NCBI GenBank assembly: GCA_900129675.1
Contig: FSRD01000002.1
Coordinates: 124,001-188,000 of the forward strand
DNA: 64,000 nt
DNA from: Bradyrhizobium erythrophlei
GTDB lineage: Bacteria > Pseudomonadota > Alphaproteobacteria > Rhizobiales > Xanthobacteraceae
Reading direction: 5' to 3'
Shown piece by piece: positions 52,677 through 60,553 of the stretch. Position 1 is the stretch's first letter; each line of letters starts with the position of its first letter. The translations under genes and the position numbers were made by a program. The notes below the pieces were generated by a model. The model was not told where the DNA came from. It made no database searches and worked only from the letters and a program-made list of their open reading frames with translations.

Positions 52677-53155
52677 GCCGGCGCGCGTTCGGGTCTGTGC
52701 TCGCAGACGTCAACCCATTCGGCTGATGTCAGCTCCGCCAGCCGCGCCGGCGTGATTTTTACCGCGCTGTGGGTCGATCCCGCGGCCGGCACCACGACAT
52801 CGAACGCCCGCAGCGACACGTCGCAATAGACCGGCAGCGGCGCCTTCAGTCCGAACGGACAGACGCCGCCGACCTCGTGGCCGGTGATCTCGGCGACCTC
52901 GTCGAGGCCGAGCATCTTTGGCTTGCCGCCGAACAGCGCCTTCACCTTCTTGTTGTCCATCCGTGACGTGCCGGCGGCGACGATCAGCACGACGCGTTCG
53001 CCGATCCGCAGGCTCAGCGTCTTTGCGATCCTGGCCGGCTCGACGCCATAGGCCTCGGCCGCCAGCACCACGGTGGCGGAACTCGTGGCCGATTCGATCA
53101 CGGAGATTTCGGGCGCCTTCTCGGCGAAGAAGGCGCGAACGGACTCAAGACTCAT
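52631..53155 (-). CDS. YbaK/EbsC-family aminoacyl-tRNA deacylase
   Basis: 174 residues. The YbaK/ProX core reads SATSSATVVLAAEAYGVEPARIAKTLSLRIGERVVLIVAAG, with TKMD-like MDNKKVKALFGGKPKML and GHEVGGVCPFGL, the editing-pocket motif. It likely removes mischarged amino acids (Cys or Ala) from tRNA-Pro. The C-terminal tail beyond the domain is Ser/Glu/Gly-rich. It is 3 bases after the dehalogenase gene in the same direction. The GGVCPFG motif is intact, so activity is likely. Confidence 0.9.
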   Translation of the reverse strand: MSLESVRAFFAEKAPEISVIESATSSATVVLAAEAYGVEPARIAKTLSLRIGERVVLIVAAGTSRMDNKKVKALFGGKPKMLGLDEVAEITGHEVGGVCPFGLKAPLPVYCDVSLRAFDVVVPAAGSTHSAVKITPARLAELTSAEWVDVCEHRPERAPAYSSSSEGEGCTGCG

Positions 53156-53158
53156 GCT

Positions 53159-53902
53159 TCAGGACCTCAGGGCAATCAGACCGGGCAATTCGGACAGCGC
53201 GCGGATGCGGTAATCGGGCTCGAGCCCGAGCTCGTCCATCTGGGTGCGGATCGCCTTGAACATCGTGAGCGGGGCGACGGCCTCGCTCTCGATGCAAGCC
53301 AGCGCCATGGCTTCCGGCGTCACCCGCTCGATCCAGGCGACGTTCAGGCCAAACGCCTTGGCGCCGCAGGCATCCCAGGGGTTGGAGGATATGAACAGCA
53401 CGTCCGAGGGCGGGATATCGAGGGTGGATTCGATCAGCGTGTAAGCGTCCGGACTAGGCTTGAAGATTCTCTTCGCGTCAACGCTGATGGTCGCATCGAG
53501 CACGCTCTCAAGCCCGCTGTTCTTCACCAGCGCGTTGAGCATGTCGGGGCTGCCGTTGGAGAGAATCGCGAGCTTGTTGGGCTTCATCGCCGTGAGCGAA
53601 GCCAGCGCGTCGGGATAAAGATCCAGATGCAGATATTTGTCCATGATGCGTTCGAACGCGCCGGCGTCGTATTTCAGCCCGAGGCATCGCAAAGTGTAGG
53701 CGAGCGACTCCCGCGTCACGACCGCGAAATCCTCATAGCGCCGCATCAGCGAACGCAGCCAGGTATATTCGAGCTGCTTGATGCGCCAGATCTGGGTGAT
53801 GATGTCGCCGTAGCCGGGAAATTCTTGTTCGGTGACGGCGGCGACCGACTGGATGTCGTAAAGCGTGCCATAGGCGTCGAACACGACAGCTTTGATGCTC
53901 AC
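53159..53902 (-). CDS. haloacid dehalogenase, type II
   Basis: 247 residues of the HAD superfamily. The nucleophile aspartate is in AVVFDAYGTLYDIQSV, the cap region has QLEYTWLRSLMRRYEDF, motif II is AILSNGSPDML, the lysine is in KRIFKPSPDAY, and the C-terminal motif is FISSNPWDACGAKAFG. All catalytic positions of L-2-haloacid dehalogenase are present. It is followed by the YbaK-like gene after 3 bases. Confidence 0.93.
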   Translation of the reverse strand: MSIKAVVFDAYGTLYDIQSVAAVTEQEFPGYGDIITQIWRIKQLEYTWLRSLMRRYEDFAVVTRESLAYTLRCLGLKYDAGAFERIMDKYLHLDLYPDALASLTAMKPNKLAILSNGSPDMLNALVKNSGLESVLDATISVDAKRIFKPSPDAYTLIESTLDIPPSDVLFISSNPWDACGAKAFGLNVAWIERVTPEAMALACIESEAVAPLTMFKAIRTQMDELGLEPDYRIRALSELPGLIALRS

Positions 53903-53912
53903 TTCGCTGACC

Positions 53913-54746
53913 TCACTTTTCTGCTATTTTCGGACCGATCGTGGCGTCGAGAAATTCGTGGAGCGCCGCGATCGATTGATCGGTCGCCGATTGGTTGAAC
54001 TCGTGGTGGTGCCCCGCGAGGTTTGTCGTGGTCTTGAGGTTGGGCGCGTCGAAGGCGTGGTAGGCGCCGGGAAAGACGATAAGCCTGATCGGAACACCCT
54101 TGGCCGGCCGCCGTGATATTCCCATATCGTCGCGGCCATCGACCATGTCGCGGCAGGCTGCCGCGGGGTTCAGGTCATCGCGCTCACCGATCAGGATCAG
54201 GGTGGGAACGGTCACATCGCCCCTAAACGGGCCGCAGGGCGGATAAAAAGCGATCGCCGCCCGGAATTTGTCTGGCGAAGTTTGTTCGATGGCGCCATGT
54301 TCGACCGACATCAGGGCCACTCGTCCGCCTTGCGCAAAACCCAGCACAGCGATGCGAGTCGGATCGACGAATGGCGCGCGCACCAGAAAGGTCAGGGCGC
54401 GATAGGCGTCCGTGGCCAGATCGAGCGGAGCGCTGTCGTCGCAGTTCTTGATGCCGCGCGGACCGAAACTGTCCACGGTGAGCGTCACATAGCCCCAGGA
54501 CGCGATCCGCTTTCCCCAGCGTTCGTCGAGCCGGGCCCAATTTCCGTTGCAACTATGCAGCAGCACGACGGCGGGTGAGGGGCTCGTAGTGCCGGCCTGC
54601 CTCAAATAACCCTGGAGCGGATGTGGGCTGGCAAGCGGGCTCTCTATTTCGACGACGACCGCGGAGGATTCAGCCGCAACGCAACCGGCCGCATTTCCGG
54701 TCAGGAATGCGGCGACCAAGGCAGCGGCTTTTGCGAAGTTCGTCAC
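53913..54746 (-). CDS. dienelactone-hydrolase-like protein with Ala at the nucleophile site
   Basis: 277 residues of alpha/beta hydrolase fold, with an N-terminal export signal ending near AAGC (possible lipobox). The nucleophile elbow reads Gly136-Phe-Ala138-Gln-Gly140 (LGFAQGGRVAL) where Ser or Cys is expected. The other triad members appear to be present: Asp in LIGERDDLNP and His230 in GAYHAF. The codon is GCG, one base from TCG (Ser). It may be a non-catalytic or binding variant, or active by another route. Probably co-transcribed with the dehalogenase downstream (10-base gap). Confidence 0.85.
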   Translation of the reverse strand: MTNFAKAAALVAAFLTGNAAGCVAAESSAVVVEIESPLASPHPLQGYLRQAGTTSPSPAVVLLHSCNGNWARLDERWGKRIASWGYVTLTVDSFGPRGIKNCDDSAPLDLATDAYRALTFLVRAPFVDPTRIAVLGFAQGGRVALMSVEHGAIEQTSPDKFRAAIAFYPPCGPFRGDVTVPTLILIGERDDLNPAAACRDMVDGRDDMGISRRPAKGVPIRLIVFPGAYHAFDAPNLKTTTNLAGHHHEFNQSATDQSIAALHEFLDATIGPKIAEK

Positions 54747-54789
54747 AGATCACGATCCGCTCAACAGCCGGCCGGTGATGCAACGTCGC

Positions 54790-55674
54790 TTATATACCCA
54801 AAATCCGGCGCGCGTTGGCCTTCAATACCTTCGGCCGGATCTCGTCGCGGATGTCGAGCTTTGCAAAATCCGCCAGCCAGCGGTCCGGGGTGATCACCGG
54901 CCAGTCCGAGCCGAACAGCATCTTGTCCTGCAGGATCGAGTTGATGTAACGCACGAGGATCGGCGGGAAATATTTCGGCGACCAGCCGGAGAGGTCGATA
55001 TAGACGTTCGGCTTGTGGGTCGCGACCGACAGCGCCTCTTCCTGCCAGGGAAAGGACGGATGCGCGAGGATGATCTTCAGATCCGGGAAATCCGCCGCGA
55101 CGTCGTCCATGTACATGGGGTTGGAATATTTCAGGCGCATCCCCATGCCGCCGGGCATGCCTGAGCCGACGCCGGTCTGGCCGGTGTGGAACAGCGCGAT
55201 CGCGCCGGCGTCGTTGATGGCTTCATAGAGTGGATAGGCCAGGCGGTCGTTCGGATAAAAGCCCTGCATGGTCGGATGGAATTTGAAGCCGCGGACGCCG
55301 TATTCCTCGATCAGCTTGCGCGCCTCGCGCACGCCCAATTTGCCCTTGTGCGGATCGATGCTGACGAAGGGGATCAGGACGTCGAGATTTTCGGAAGCTA
55401 CTTCCAGCATCTCGTAATTACTATAGCGGCGGAAGCCGGTCTCGCGCTCGGCATCGACCGGGAAGATCACGGCGGCGATCTTCTTGGAGCGGTAATAGGC
55501 CGCGGTTTCCGGCACCGTCGGCGGATGCTTGTGCGGCGACTTGAAGTAATCGGCCATCTGCGCCTGGAAATCATCATAGCCGTCGTCGCCATGCATGCCG
55601 CAGGGCTCTTCGGCATGGGTGTGGATGTCGATCGCCACGACGTCTTCGATATCGGGCAGCTTCAGCTTGGGCAT
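54790..55674 (-). CDS. metal-dependent amidohydrolase-2 family enzyme
   Basis: 294-residue TIM-barrel hydrolase/decarboxylase. Metal motifs: DIHTH near the N-terminus, FKFHPTMQGFYPND, ALFHTGQTG, ILAHPSFPW and FGSDWP with the catalytic Asp. The family includes 4-oxalomesaconate hydratase, gamma-resorcylate decarboxylase and ACMSD-like enzymes. It is divergent from the MaoC pair with a near-palindromic AT-rich site in between. Both sides may serve one pathway. Confidence 0.9.
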   Translation of the reverse strand: MPKLKLPDIEDVVAIDIHTHAEEPCGMHGDDGYDDFQAQMADYFKSPHKHPPTVPETAAYYRSKKIAAVIFPVDAERETGFRRYSNYEMLEVASENLDVLIPFVSIDPHKGKLGVREARKLIEEYGVRGFKFHPTMQGFYPNDRLAYPLYEAINDAGAIALFHTGQTGVGSGMPGGMGMRLKYSNPMYMDDVAADFPDLKIILAHPSFPWQEEALSVATHKPNVYIDLSGWSPKYFPPILVRYINSILQDKMLFGSDWPVITPDRWLADFAKLDIRDEIRPKVLKANARRILGI

Positions 55675-55710
55675 TTCGGGGTTCCCGGCAGCTTGATTTT
55701 GCGGTTTGGC

Positions 55711-55737
55711 AAATTGATTATACTATATAACAAATTT
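55711..55737. promoter_or_regulatory. AT-rich near-palindrome between divergent amidohydrolase and MaoC genes
   Basis: 27-bp site: arm AAATT-GA-TTATA, centre CTA, arm TATAA-CA-AATTT. Ten of 12 arm positions are symmetric. The AT richness stands out in this GC-rich region. Located 44 bases before the first MaoC start codon and 37 bases before the amidohydrolase start codon. It resembles MarR- or GntR-type operators; no regulator gene is adjacent. Confidence 0.55.
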
Positions 55738-55780
55738 CGCAAGACGGCAGAAGCAAAACCGCGGGATCAAGGAGGATGCG

Positions 55781-56257
55781 ATGGCGCAGGCGGAGGCCTT
55801 CGAGACCGATTTCTGGAAAGACGCCAATCTTCGAAAAGTCTGGGACGACATCGTTCCCGGCGAGCCGCGCAAGACCATTCCCTACACGCTGACGCGGGAC
55901 GCGATCGAGCTGTACTGCAAATCGGTCGGCGAAACCCATCCGATCTATTTCGACGAGGCTTACGCCAAGACCACGCGTTATGGCGGGCTGATCGCGCCGC
56001 CGTCGATTCATATCCTCTTGATGTTTTCCTGCACGCCGGCGGACGACTGGATGCGCTCTCCGGGGACCGTCAATGCCGGGCAGTCCTGGAGCTATAACAT
56101 CCCGGCGCGGCCCGGCGATGTCATCACCTTGCAGGCCCGCGCGCTCGATAAATTCATCAAGCGCGAGCGGTTGTTCGTGGTGCACGACAACGTCTTCTTC
56201 AACCAGCATGGCGAGGTGATCTGCTCCGGTCGCGGCCAGACCATCCGGCCCGAGTGA
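55781..56257 (+). CDS. MaoC-like dehydratase subunit (N-terminal-type)
   Basis: 158-residue hot-dog-fold protein. Landmarks: IVPGEPRKTIPYTLTRDAIELYCKSVGETHPIYFDEAYAKTTRYGGLIAPPS near the middle and a C-terminal LFVVHDNVFFNQHGEVICSGRGQTI. The Pro-Ile-Tyr-Phe-Asp-Glu segment replaces the usual NPIHxD. It is followed 24 bases later by a second MaoC gene. The pair resembles heterodimeric hydratases such as the HadAB type and (R)-enoyl-CoA hydratases. It is likely to act on an acyl-CoA or hydroxyacyl substrate. Confidence 0.87.
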   Translation: MAQAEAFETDFWKDANLRKVWDDIVPGEPRKTIPYTLTRDAIELYCKSVGETHPIYFDEAYAKTTRYGGLIAPPSIHILLMFSCTPADDWMRSPGTVNAGQSWSYNIPARPGDVITLQARALDKFIKRERLFVVHDNVFFNQHGEVICSGRGQTIRPE

Positions 56258-56281
56258 ACTTCAATCAGAGGGGAGGGGATC

Positions 56282-56728
56282 ATGACGACTACATTCGAAG
56301 ACCTGAACGCGGGCGACGCCATCGACGGACCGACATTCGCGGTCTCCCGTGAATCGATCCGGCTGTTCTGCGATGCCTCGCTCGATTACAACCCGCTGCA
56401 TCTCGACGACGACTACATGAAGGGCAGTTTCGGCAAGACCAATTTCGGCGGCATCATCATGCACGGCATGAATAATTTCGGGCTGATCTCGCGGATGCTG
56501 ACCGACTGGGCCTATCCGCGCGGCGCGATCCACCGCCGCCTGGAGACGCGATGGGTCAAGCCGGTGCGGCCCGGCGACACCATCCGACCCCTGGGCATCG
56601 TGAAATCGAAGCAGGTGACGAAAAATTCGCGCTGGGTGCTGATCGACGTCCTGGTGCGCAACCAGAACGACGAGAAGGTCGCTACCGGCGAGGCGATGGT
56701 CGAATTCCCGCTGGATGCGGCGGCCTGA
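56282..56728 (+). CDS. MaoC-like dehydratase subunit (catalytic type)
   Basis: 148-residue hot-dog-fold protein with the hydratase motif YNPLHLDDDYMKGSFGKTNFGGIIMHGM, where the Asp and His needed for (R)-enoyl-CoA hydration are conserved. GAGGGGAGGGG is a strong ribosome site for ATG 56282. It probably pairs with the preceding subunit. The same-strand end lies just before a desaturase remnant on the opposite strand. Confidence 0.9.
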   Translation: MTTTFEDLNAGDAIDGPTFAVSRESIRLFCDASLDYNPLHLDDDYMKGSFGKTNFGGIIMHGMNNFGLISRMLTDWAYPRGAIHRRLETRWVKPVRPGDTIRPLGIVKSKQVTKNSRWVLIDVLVRNQNDEKVATGEAMVEFPLDAAA

Positions 56729-56731
56729 CCC

Positions 56732-56950
56732 TCACTCGGCCGGGACACCGGTCGATCCGCGTGTCGTCAGCCTGCCGCCCTTGGGGCGCCCGGCAAGATG
56801 CGCATTCGGCGCCACCACGTCGGTGGCAAGGCCAAGCCGCGCCAATACGCGGATGGTCAGCCAGGTGTTGTCGATCTCCCACCAGCGATGACCGTGGCGG
56901 GCCGAGCGCGGGTCGGCGTGATGGTTGTTGCCGGGGAGCGGCCGTCCTGC
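56732..56950 (-). pseudogene. remnant of an acyl-CoA/fatty-acid desaturase
   Basis: About 70 codons remain from the C-terminal end of a membrane desaturase. The remnant contains NNHHADPRSARHGHRWWEID, whose histidine pair is the third His box of delta-9-type desaturases, followed by TWLTIRVLARLGLATDVVAPNA. There is no start or N-terminal His boxes; upstream (toward 57060) nothing resembles the rest. The gene ends 4 bases from the MaoC gene. A deletion has removed the front of the gene. Confidence 0.75.
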
Positions 56951-57202
56951 GCCCGGGTGCAAAATCTGAGGCTAATTGACGCTGTTTCCCGGCGAAAAAC
57001 GCTGGAGAATCAGTTTCCTGACGGCCGGACAAGGCAACCTGGGGGCTTTGCGAGTGGTTGATTGACATTCGGCCATGCGATGGCTTAGAAACCGCTCATC
57101 CCGGGCGGATCGCCGCTGGCGGGAGTAATTTCATTTTGCCACTTTCGGGCATCAACTCGGTTCGGCCTCCAACACGGCCTTTCAAAGCATCAGGATTGTC
57201 CC
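56951..57202. other. gap between the desaturase remnant and rpmJ
   Basis: 252 bases that hold the rpmJ promoter and otherwise no recognisable gene. Together with the remnant it makes a stretch of about 470 bases without an intact gene. Confidence 0.5.
57062..57090 (+). promoter_or_regulatory. probable sigma-70-type promoter of rpmJ
   Basis: TTGACA (57062-57067), 17-base spacer, TTAGAA (57085-57090). This matches the -35 consensus fully and the -10 moderately. It lies 112 bases upstream of the rpmJ start codon. Confidence 0.55.
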
Positions 57203-57328
57203 ATGAAGGTCCGTAACTCGCTGAAATCGCTGCGCGGCCGCCACCGCAACAACCGTCTGGTCCGCCGCAAGGGCCGGGTTTATGTGATCAACAAGGTGCA
57301 GCGCCGCTTCAAGGCCCGTCAGGGCTGA
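57203..57328 (+). CDS. rpmJ: 50S ribosomal protein L36 (zinc-free type)
   Basis: 41-residue basic protein with the L36 pattern (KVRNSLKSLRGRHRNNRLVR, VYVINKVQRRFKARQG). The cysteines that bind zinc in the C+ form are absent, as usual in alphaproteobacteria. It is a component of the large ribosomal subunit, near the peptidyl-transferase region. The gene stands alone. A small inverted repeat TTCCCG/CGGGAA (57330-57344) follows the stop without a T-run. Confidence 0.96.
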   Translation: MKVRNSLKSLRGRHRNNRLVRRKGRVYVINKVQRRFKARQG

Positions 57329-57424
57329 GTTCCCGTTTCGGGAATCGCGCGCCACCGCCTCGCTTCACAGGTCTTTGACGACGTGCTGCTTTGCGGCGCG
57401 TTTTTCTGCGTCTAGACTTCCGGC

Positions 57425-58081
57425 ATGGCTTTTCGATTCCCGCGTGCATGGAACTGCAGGATTGCGATCCTCGCTGCGGCGATGATTGCCGCGCCCGCCG
57501 TGGCGTCCGCCCAGGACGATCCAAGGGTCATCCCGCCGCCCAAGCAGCAAAAGAAGTTGCCGGAAGCGCCGAGCAAGCTGCCCAACGTCGGCGCCGATCG
57601 CCTGCGCGGTCTGGATTTCCTGTTCGGCGCGCTCAAGGCCGCACCGGACGAGACCAGCGCCAAGCATGTCGAGGCCCGGATCTGGGCGCTGTGGCTGCAG
57701 ACCCCGAGCGATACCGCGGCCCTGTTGATGGTGCGCGCCAAGGCGGCGATGGACGCCCAGCAGATGGATGTCGCGCTAAAATTGCTGGATGCCGTCGTCA
57801 AACTGCGTCCCGATTATATCGAGGCCTGGAATCGGCGTGCGACGCTTTACTACCTCAGGAACGACTACACCCATTCGCTCGAGGACATCGAGCAGGTGCT
57901 GAGCCGCGAACCCCGTCATTTCGGGGCGCTGGCCGGGCTCGGCATGATCATGCAGGATATCGGCGACGACAAGCGCGCGCTCGATGCCTTCCGCAAGGCG
58001 CTGGCGGTCAATCCGCACCTCGAAAAAGTGCCGGAGCTGGTCAGGACGCTCAGCGAAAAGGTCGAAGGCCGCGATATCTAG
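57425..58081 (+). CDS. exported TPR-repeat protein
   Basis: 218 residues with a signal peptide (RIAILAAAMIAAPAVASAQDD). At least three TPR units are visible: AKAAMDAQQMDVALKLLDAVVKLRPDYIEAWN, RATLYYLRNDYTHSLEDIEQVLSREPRHFGAL and GLGMIMQDIGDDKRALDAFRKALAVNPHLEKV. It is a periplasmic scaffold-type protein without a predicted enzymatic role. The gene is monocistronic by spacing. Confidence 0.9.
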   Translation: MAFRFPRAWNCRIAILAAAMIAAPAVASAQDDPRVIPPPKQQKKLPEAPSKLPNVGADRLRGLDFLFGALKAAPDETSAKHVEARIWALWLQTPSDTAALLMVRAKAAMDAQQMDVALKLLDAVVKLRPDYIEAWNRRATLYYLRNDYTHSLEDIEQVLSREPRHFGALAGLGMIMQDIGDDKRALDAFRKALAVNPHLEKVPELVRTLSEKVEGRDI

Positions 58082-58227
58082 CACACGGCTTTCGCGACAG
58101 ATCGTGCCCAAATCAATCGACGCACGAAGCGCGTGGTTAACCAGGAATCGAGACGACCGATTGTGAGCGAGAACGTTTCTCGCTATCGCGCCTGTGTTCG
58201 CTGTGAATAGCGTGCAGGAGCGAAGCC

Positions 58228-58411
58228 ATGAAATCATTGCTGCCCGCCGGCGCGATGATCGTCGCGACCGGTGCAACCTCATTTGCGGACGGGTTCTATT
58301 GGGTGGTCGGCAATCGCGCGACCAGCAAATGCGGAAGCCAGGCTCGCACGCTCGACCATCGGCGTCTGCCCGAAGGGTGATCCTGCCGCCGAGAAAGACG
58401 GCGGGTCATAG
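58228..58411 (+). pseudogene. small exported protein gene, probably broken
   Basis: A signal-peptide-like start at 58228 (KSLLPAGAMIVATGATSFADG) leads into FYWVVGNRATSKC. The original frame then stops at 58380. In another frame of the same DNA the sequence AEARLARSTIGVCPKGD follows and ends at 58411. In my recollection of this small family that segment is the expected C-terminus. A missing stretch of about 20 codons with frameshift would explain it. Confidence 0.45.
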
Positions 58412-58481
58412 CGCGAACCGGTCCGCGGGAAAAACGCGACAAGCCACAATCCAGGCCGAACCTTGCCAGGACAGAGCCTTG

Positions 58482-58658
58482 CTAGTGCAGAAGCTTGCTG
58501 CCGCCGGTCAATTCGCCCCGGGCGGCGGCGTAGAGCTCCGCGAGCTCGGCCTCGAGATGCTCGTTGACCAGCAGCAGCGCCTTCAGTGCGCCGCGGAGGT
58601 CGCCGTTGCAGGCCGCCACGATCTGGTCGATGGCTGTTTCGTTGGGGTCGGTGATCAT
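58482..58658 (-). CDS. small conserved-looking helical protein
   Basis: 58 residues, acidic and helical (PNETAIDQIVAACNGDLRGALKALLLVNEHLEAELAELYAAA). GGAGG is positioned well before ATG 58658. No domain or function recognised; it has the look of the small hypothetical proteins common in Bradyrhizobium. Confidence 0.7.
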   Translation of the reverse strand: MITDPNETAIDQIVAACNGDLRGALKALLLVNEHLEAELAELYAAARGELTGGSKLLH

Positions 58659-58972
58659 TGCAAGTCCTCCGATGGTACCATGGAACAATGTTTGGCCTCC
58701 GCCCGCGTTCCTGTGGATTTTGGGTACAGGTTCGGCATCAACCGCCCCCGATCAGGCACGCCGTCCCGTGGCGAAAGTGCTAATGCGATCGTATAAAAGA
58801 GGCGATGACGCCTGTATGACCCCGCTATCCACAGGGTTGGCCGGTCTGTGGAAAACTCTTCGGCGCGTGGTCCGCTCCGTCTTGAGGCACTCCGATTTGA
58901 CGCAATCCGATTTGACGCAAAAAGACGGCCCGCTGCCTCGAAACCCGCACCACCCGCAGCCGTAGCTGATGG
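58659..58972. promoter_or_regulatory. divergent gap with a tandem repeat
   Basis: 314 bases between the small helical protein (minus) and the alpha/beta hydrolase (plus). No gene recognised. It contains a perfect tandem 15-bp repeat at 58891-58920 and a GTATAAAA stretch near 58792. Confidence 0.5.
58891..58920. repeat. tandem 15-bp direct repeat
   Basis: TCCGATTTGACGCAA occurs twice without a gap (58891-58905 and 58906-58920), about 53 bases upstream of the hydrolase start. Each unit contains TTGACG, like a -35 box. It could be a regulator-binding site or simple slippage. Confidence 0.7.
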
Positions 58973-59959
58973 GTGCACAAGATCATCCGGACATGTTCAA
59001 TGGTGGCAGTGATTGTCGTGGCAGCGCTGGCGTTCCTCGCGCTGGTCACGCAGGCGGGCGTCTTGCGCGCGGAGCGCGCCCATCCCGTCCAGGGCAGGAT
59101 GATCGAGGTGGCGGGTGCCGCGCTCCACGTCGTCGATATCGGCCCGCGGGACGCGATTGGCCCGCCGATCGTGATGCTGCATGGCGCGAGCTCGAATCTG
59201 GAGGTGATGCGGCAGCCGGTCGGCGACAGGCTGGCGAGAAATCATCGCGTGATCCTGATCGATCGCCCGGGGCACGGCTGGAGTGCGCGCGCCAGTCTCG
59301 AGGACTCGACCCCGGAAATCCATGGCCGGATGATCGACGAGGCACTGGCGAAACTCGGCGTCGGCCGGGCGATCTTCGTGGTGCATTCCTGGGCCGGCGC
59401 GCTTGGCCTGCGCTTGGCGCTGGATTATCCGCAGCGTGTAGCCGGGCTCGTGATGCTGGCGCCGGTCGCCTATCCCTGGCCGGGCGGCGTCGGACGCTAC
59501 AATGAGATCGTCGCCCTGCCCGTGATCGGCCCGCTGCTGGCCTACACGATCACGCTGCCGCTCGGCACGTTCGTCGCCGAACCCGGCACCCGCGGCGTGT
59601 TTCTGCCGCAAACCATGCCGGACGGATTTGTCGAGGACACCGCGACGCCATTGCTGCTGCGGCCGCGCGAGTTTCTCGCCAATGCTCGGGATCTGGTGAC
59701 GCTGAAGGCGGCGGTCGCCGAACAGGCGCCGCGCTACGCCGGGATCCAGGCCCCGATCACGATTCTGTCGGGAGACGCCGACAAAACGGTATCGACCAGC
59801 ATCCATTCGCGCCCGCTCGCCGCCATCGCGCAGAACGCCAGGCTGATCGTGCTGCCCGGCGTCGGCCACATGGTGCAGAACGCGGTGCCCGATCTGGTCG
59901 TTTCCGAGATCGAGGCGATGATCGGCCGGATGGCGCAGAGCACGGCGTCGCCCAAATAG
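58973..59959 (+). CDS. alpha/beta hydrolase with N-terminal membrane anchor
   Basis: 328 residues with an N-terminal hydrophobic helix (MVAVIVVAALAFLALVTQAGV) and an alpha/beta hydrolase domain. Triad candidates: the nucleophile serine in VVHSWAGALGL, the Asp in LSGDADKTVS and the His in GVGHMVQN. The oxyanion region is VMLHGASSN. It starts at GTG 58973. It probably acts in the periplasm or on the inner membrane face as an esterase or epoxide-hydrolase-like enzyme. It is convergent with the cytochrome c gene. Confidence 0.88.
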   Translation: MHKIIRTCSMVAVIVVAALAFLALVTQAGVLRAERAHPVQGRMIEVAGAALHVVDIGPRDAIGPPIVMLHGASSNLEVMRQPVGDRLARNHRVILIDRPGHGWSARASLEDSTPEIHGRMIDEALAKLGVGRAIFVVHSWAGALGLRLALDYPQRVAGLVMLAPVAYPWPGGVGRYNEIVALPVIGPLLAYTITLPLGTFVAEPGTRGVFLPQTMPDGFVEDTATPLLLRPREFLANARDLVTLKAAVAEQAPRYAGIQAPITILSGDADKTVSTSIHSRPLAAIAQNARLIVLPGVGHMVQNAVPDLVVSEIEAMIGRMAQSTASPK

Positions 59960-59974
59960 GCGACGAGGGCAGAC

Positions 59975-60367
59975 CTACTTCGTCTTGCCGTCCTTGTCGT
60001 ATTGCGAGATGAACGCCCAGAGATCATTGATCTCCTTCTCGTTCTTGATGCCGGCGAACGCCATCTTGGTGCCGGGAATCTTCGCCTTCGGGTCCTTGAT
60101 GTATTCCTTGAACTGGGCCTCGTTCCAGGTGATGCCGGAATTCTTGTTGGCATCCGAATAGTTGTAATCCGGCGCGGTGCCGGACTTGCGGCCGTCGATG
60201 CCGTTGAGCTCGGGACCGACCTTGTTCTTGGCGCCTTCGCCGATCGCGTGGCAGGCCAGGCATTTGTTGAACGAGGTCTTGCCGGCGGCGGCGTCCTGCG
60301 CCAGCGCGCCTGATGCGGCAGCCATTGAGGTGACGATAATCAGCGCGTTCAAGGTCAGGTTTTTCAT
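59975..60367 (-). CDS. cytochrome c, class I (c2-like)
   Basis: 130 residues with a signal peptide (LNALIIVTSMAAASGALAQD). The haem site is Cys36-Leu-Ala-Cys39-His40 (NKCLACHAIGEGAKNKVGP) and the axial methionine is Met102 in GTKMAFAG. It is a soluble periplasmic electron carrier of the c2/c550 type. ATG 60367 has a short A-rich leader. It is convergent with the hydrolase and divergent from glcD. Confidence 0.93.
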   Translation of the reverse strand: MKNLTLNALIIVTSMAAASGALAQDAAAGKTSFNKCLACHAIGEGAKNKVGPELNGIDGRKSGTAPDYNYSDANKNSGITWNEAQFKEYIKDPKAKIPGTKMAFAGIKNEKEINDLWAFISQYDKDGKTK

Positions 60368-60553
60368 GGGGTGCTCTTCATTTTTCCCTGATAGAGGTGC
60401 GGTTGCTTGTGGCATGGCCCGCTTCGATTGGACAAGCCACGAAACCTTGACAGGTTTCGGCATGGCAGGCTTGCCCCAGAGAGAACTCTCCGCCTGGAGG
60501 GAGGCGATCCGACTTTCGGGTGGCCTACCCAAACCGGTGTAGACGTGCTTGAT

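Noticed and set aside
58712..58855. Three DnaA-box-like sequences (TGTGGATTT, CTATCCACA, TGTGGAAAA)
   Set aside because: Each has one or two mismatches. There is no AT-rich unwinding region, and no dnaA, hemE, repABC or parAB genes are near. Not enough to call an origin.
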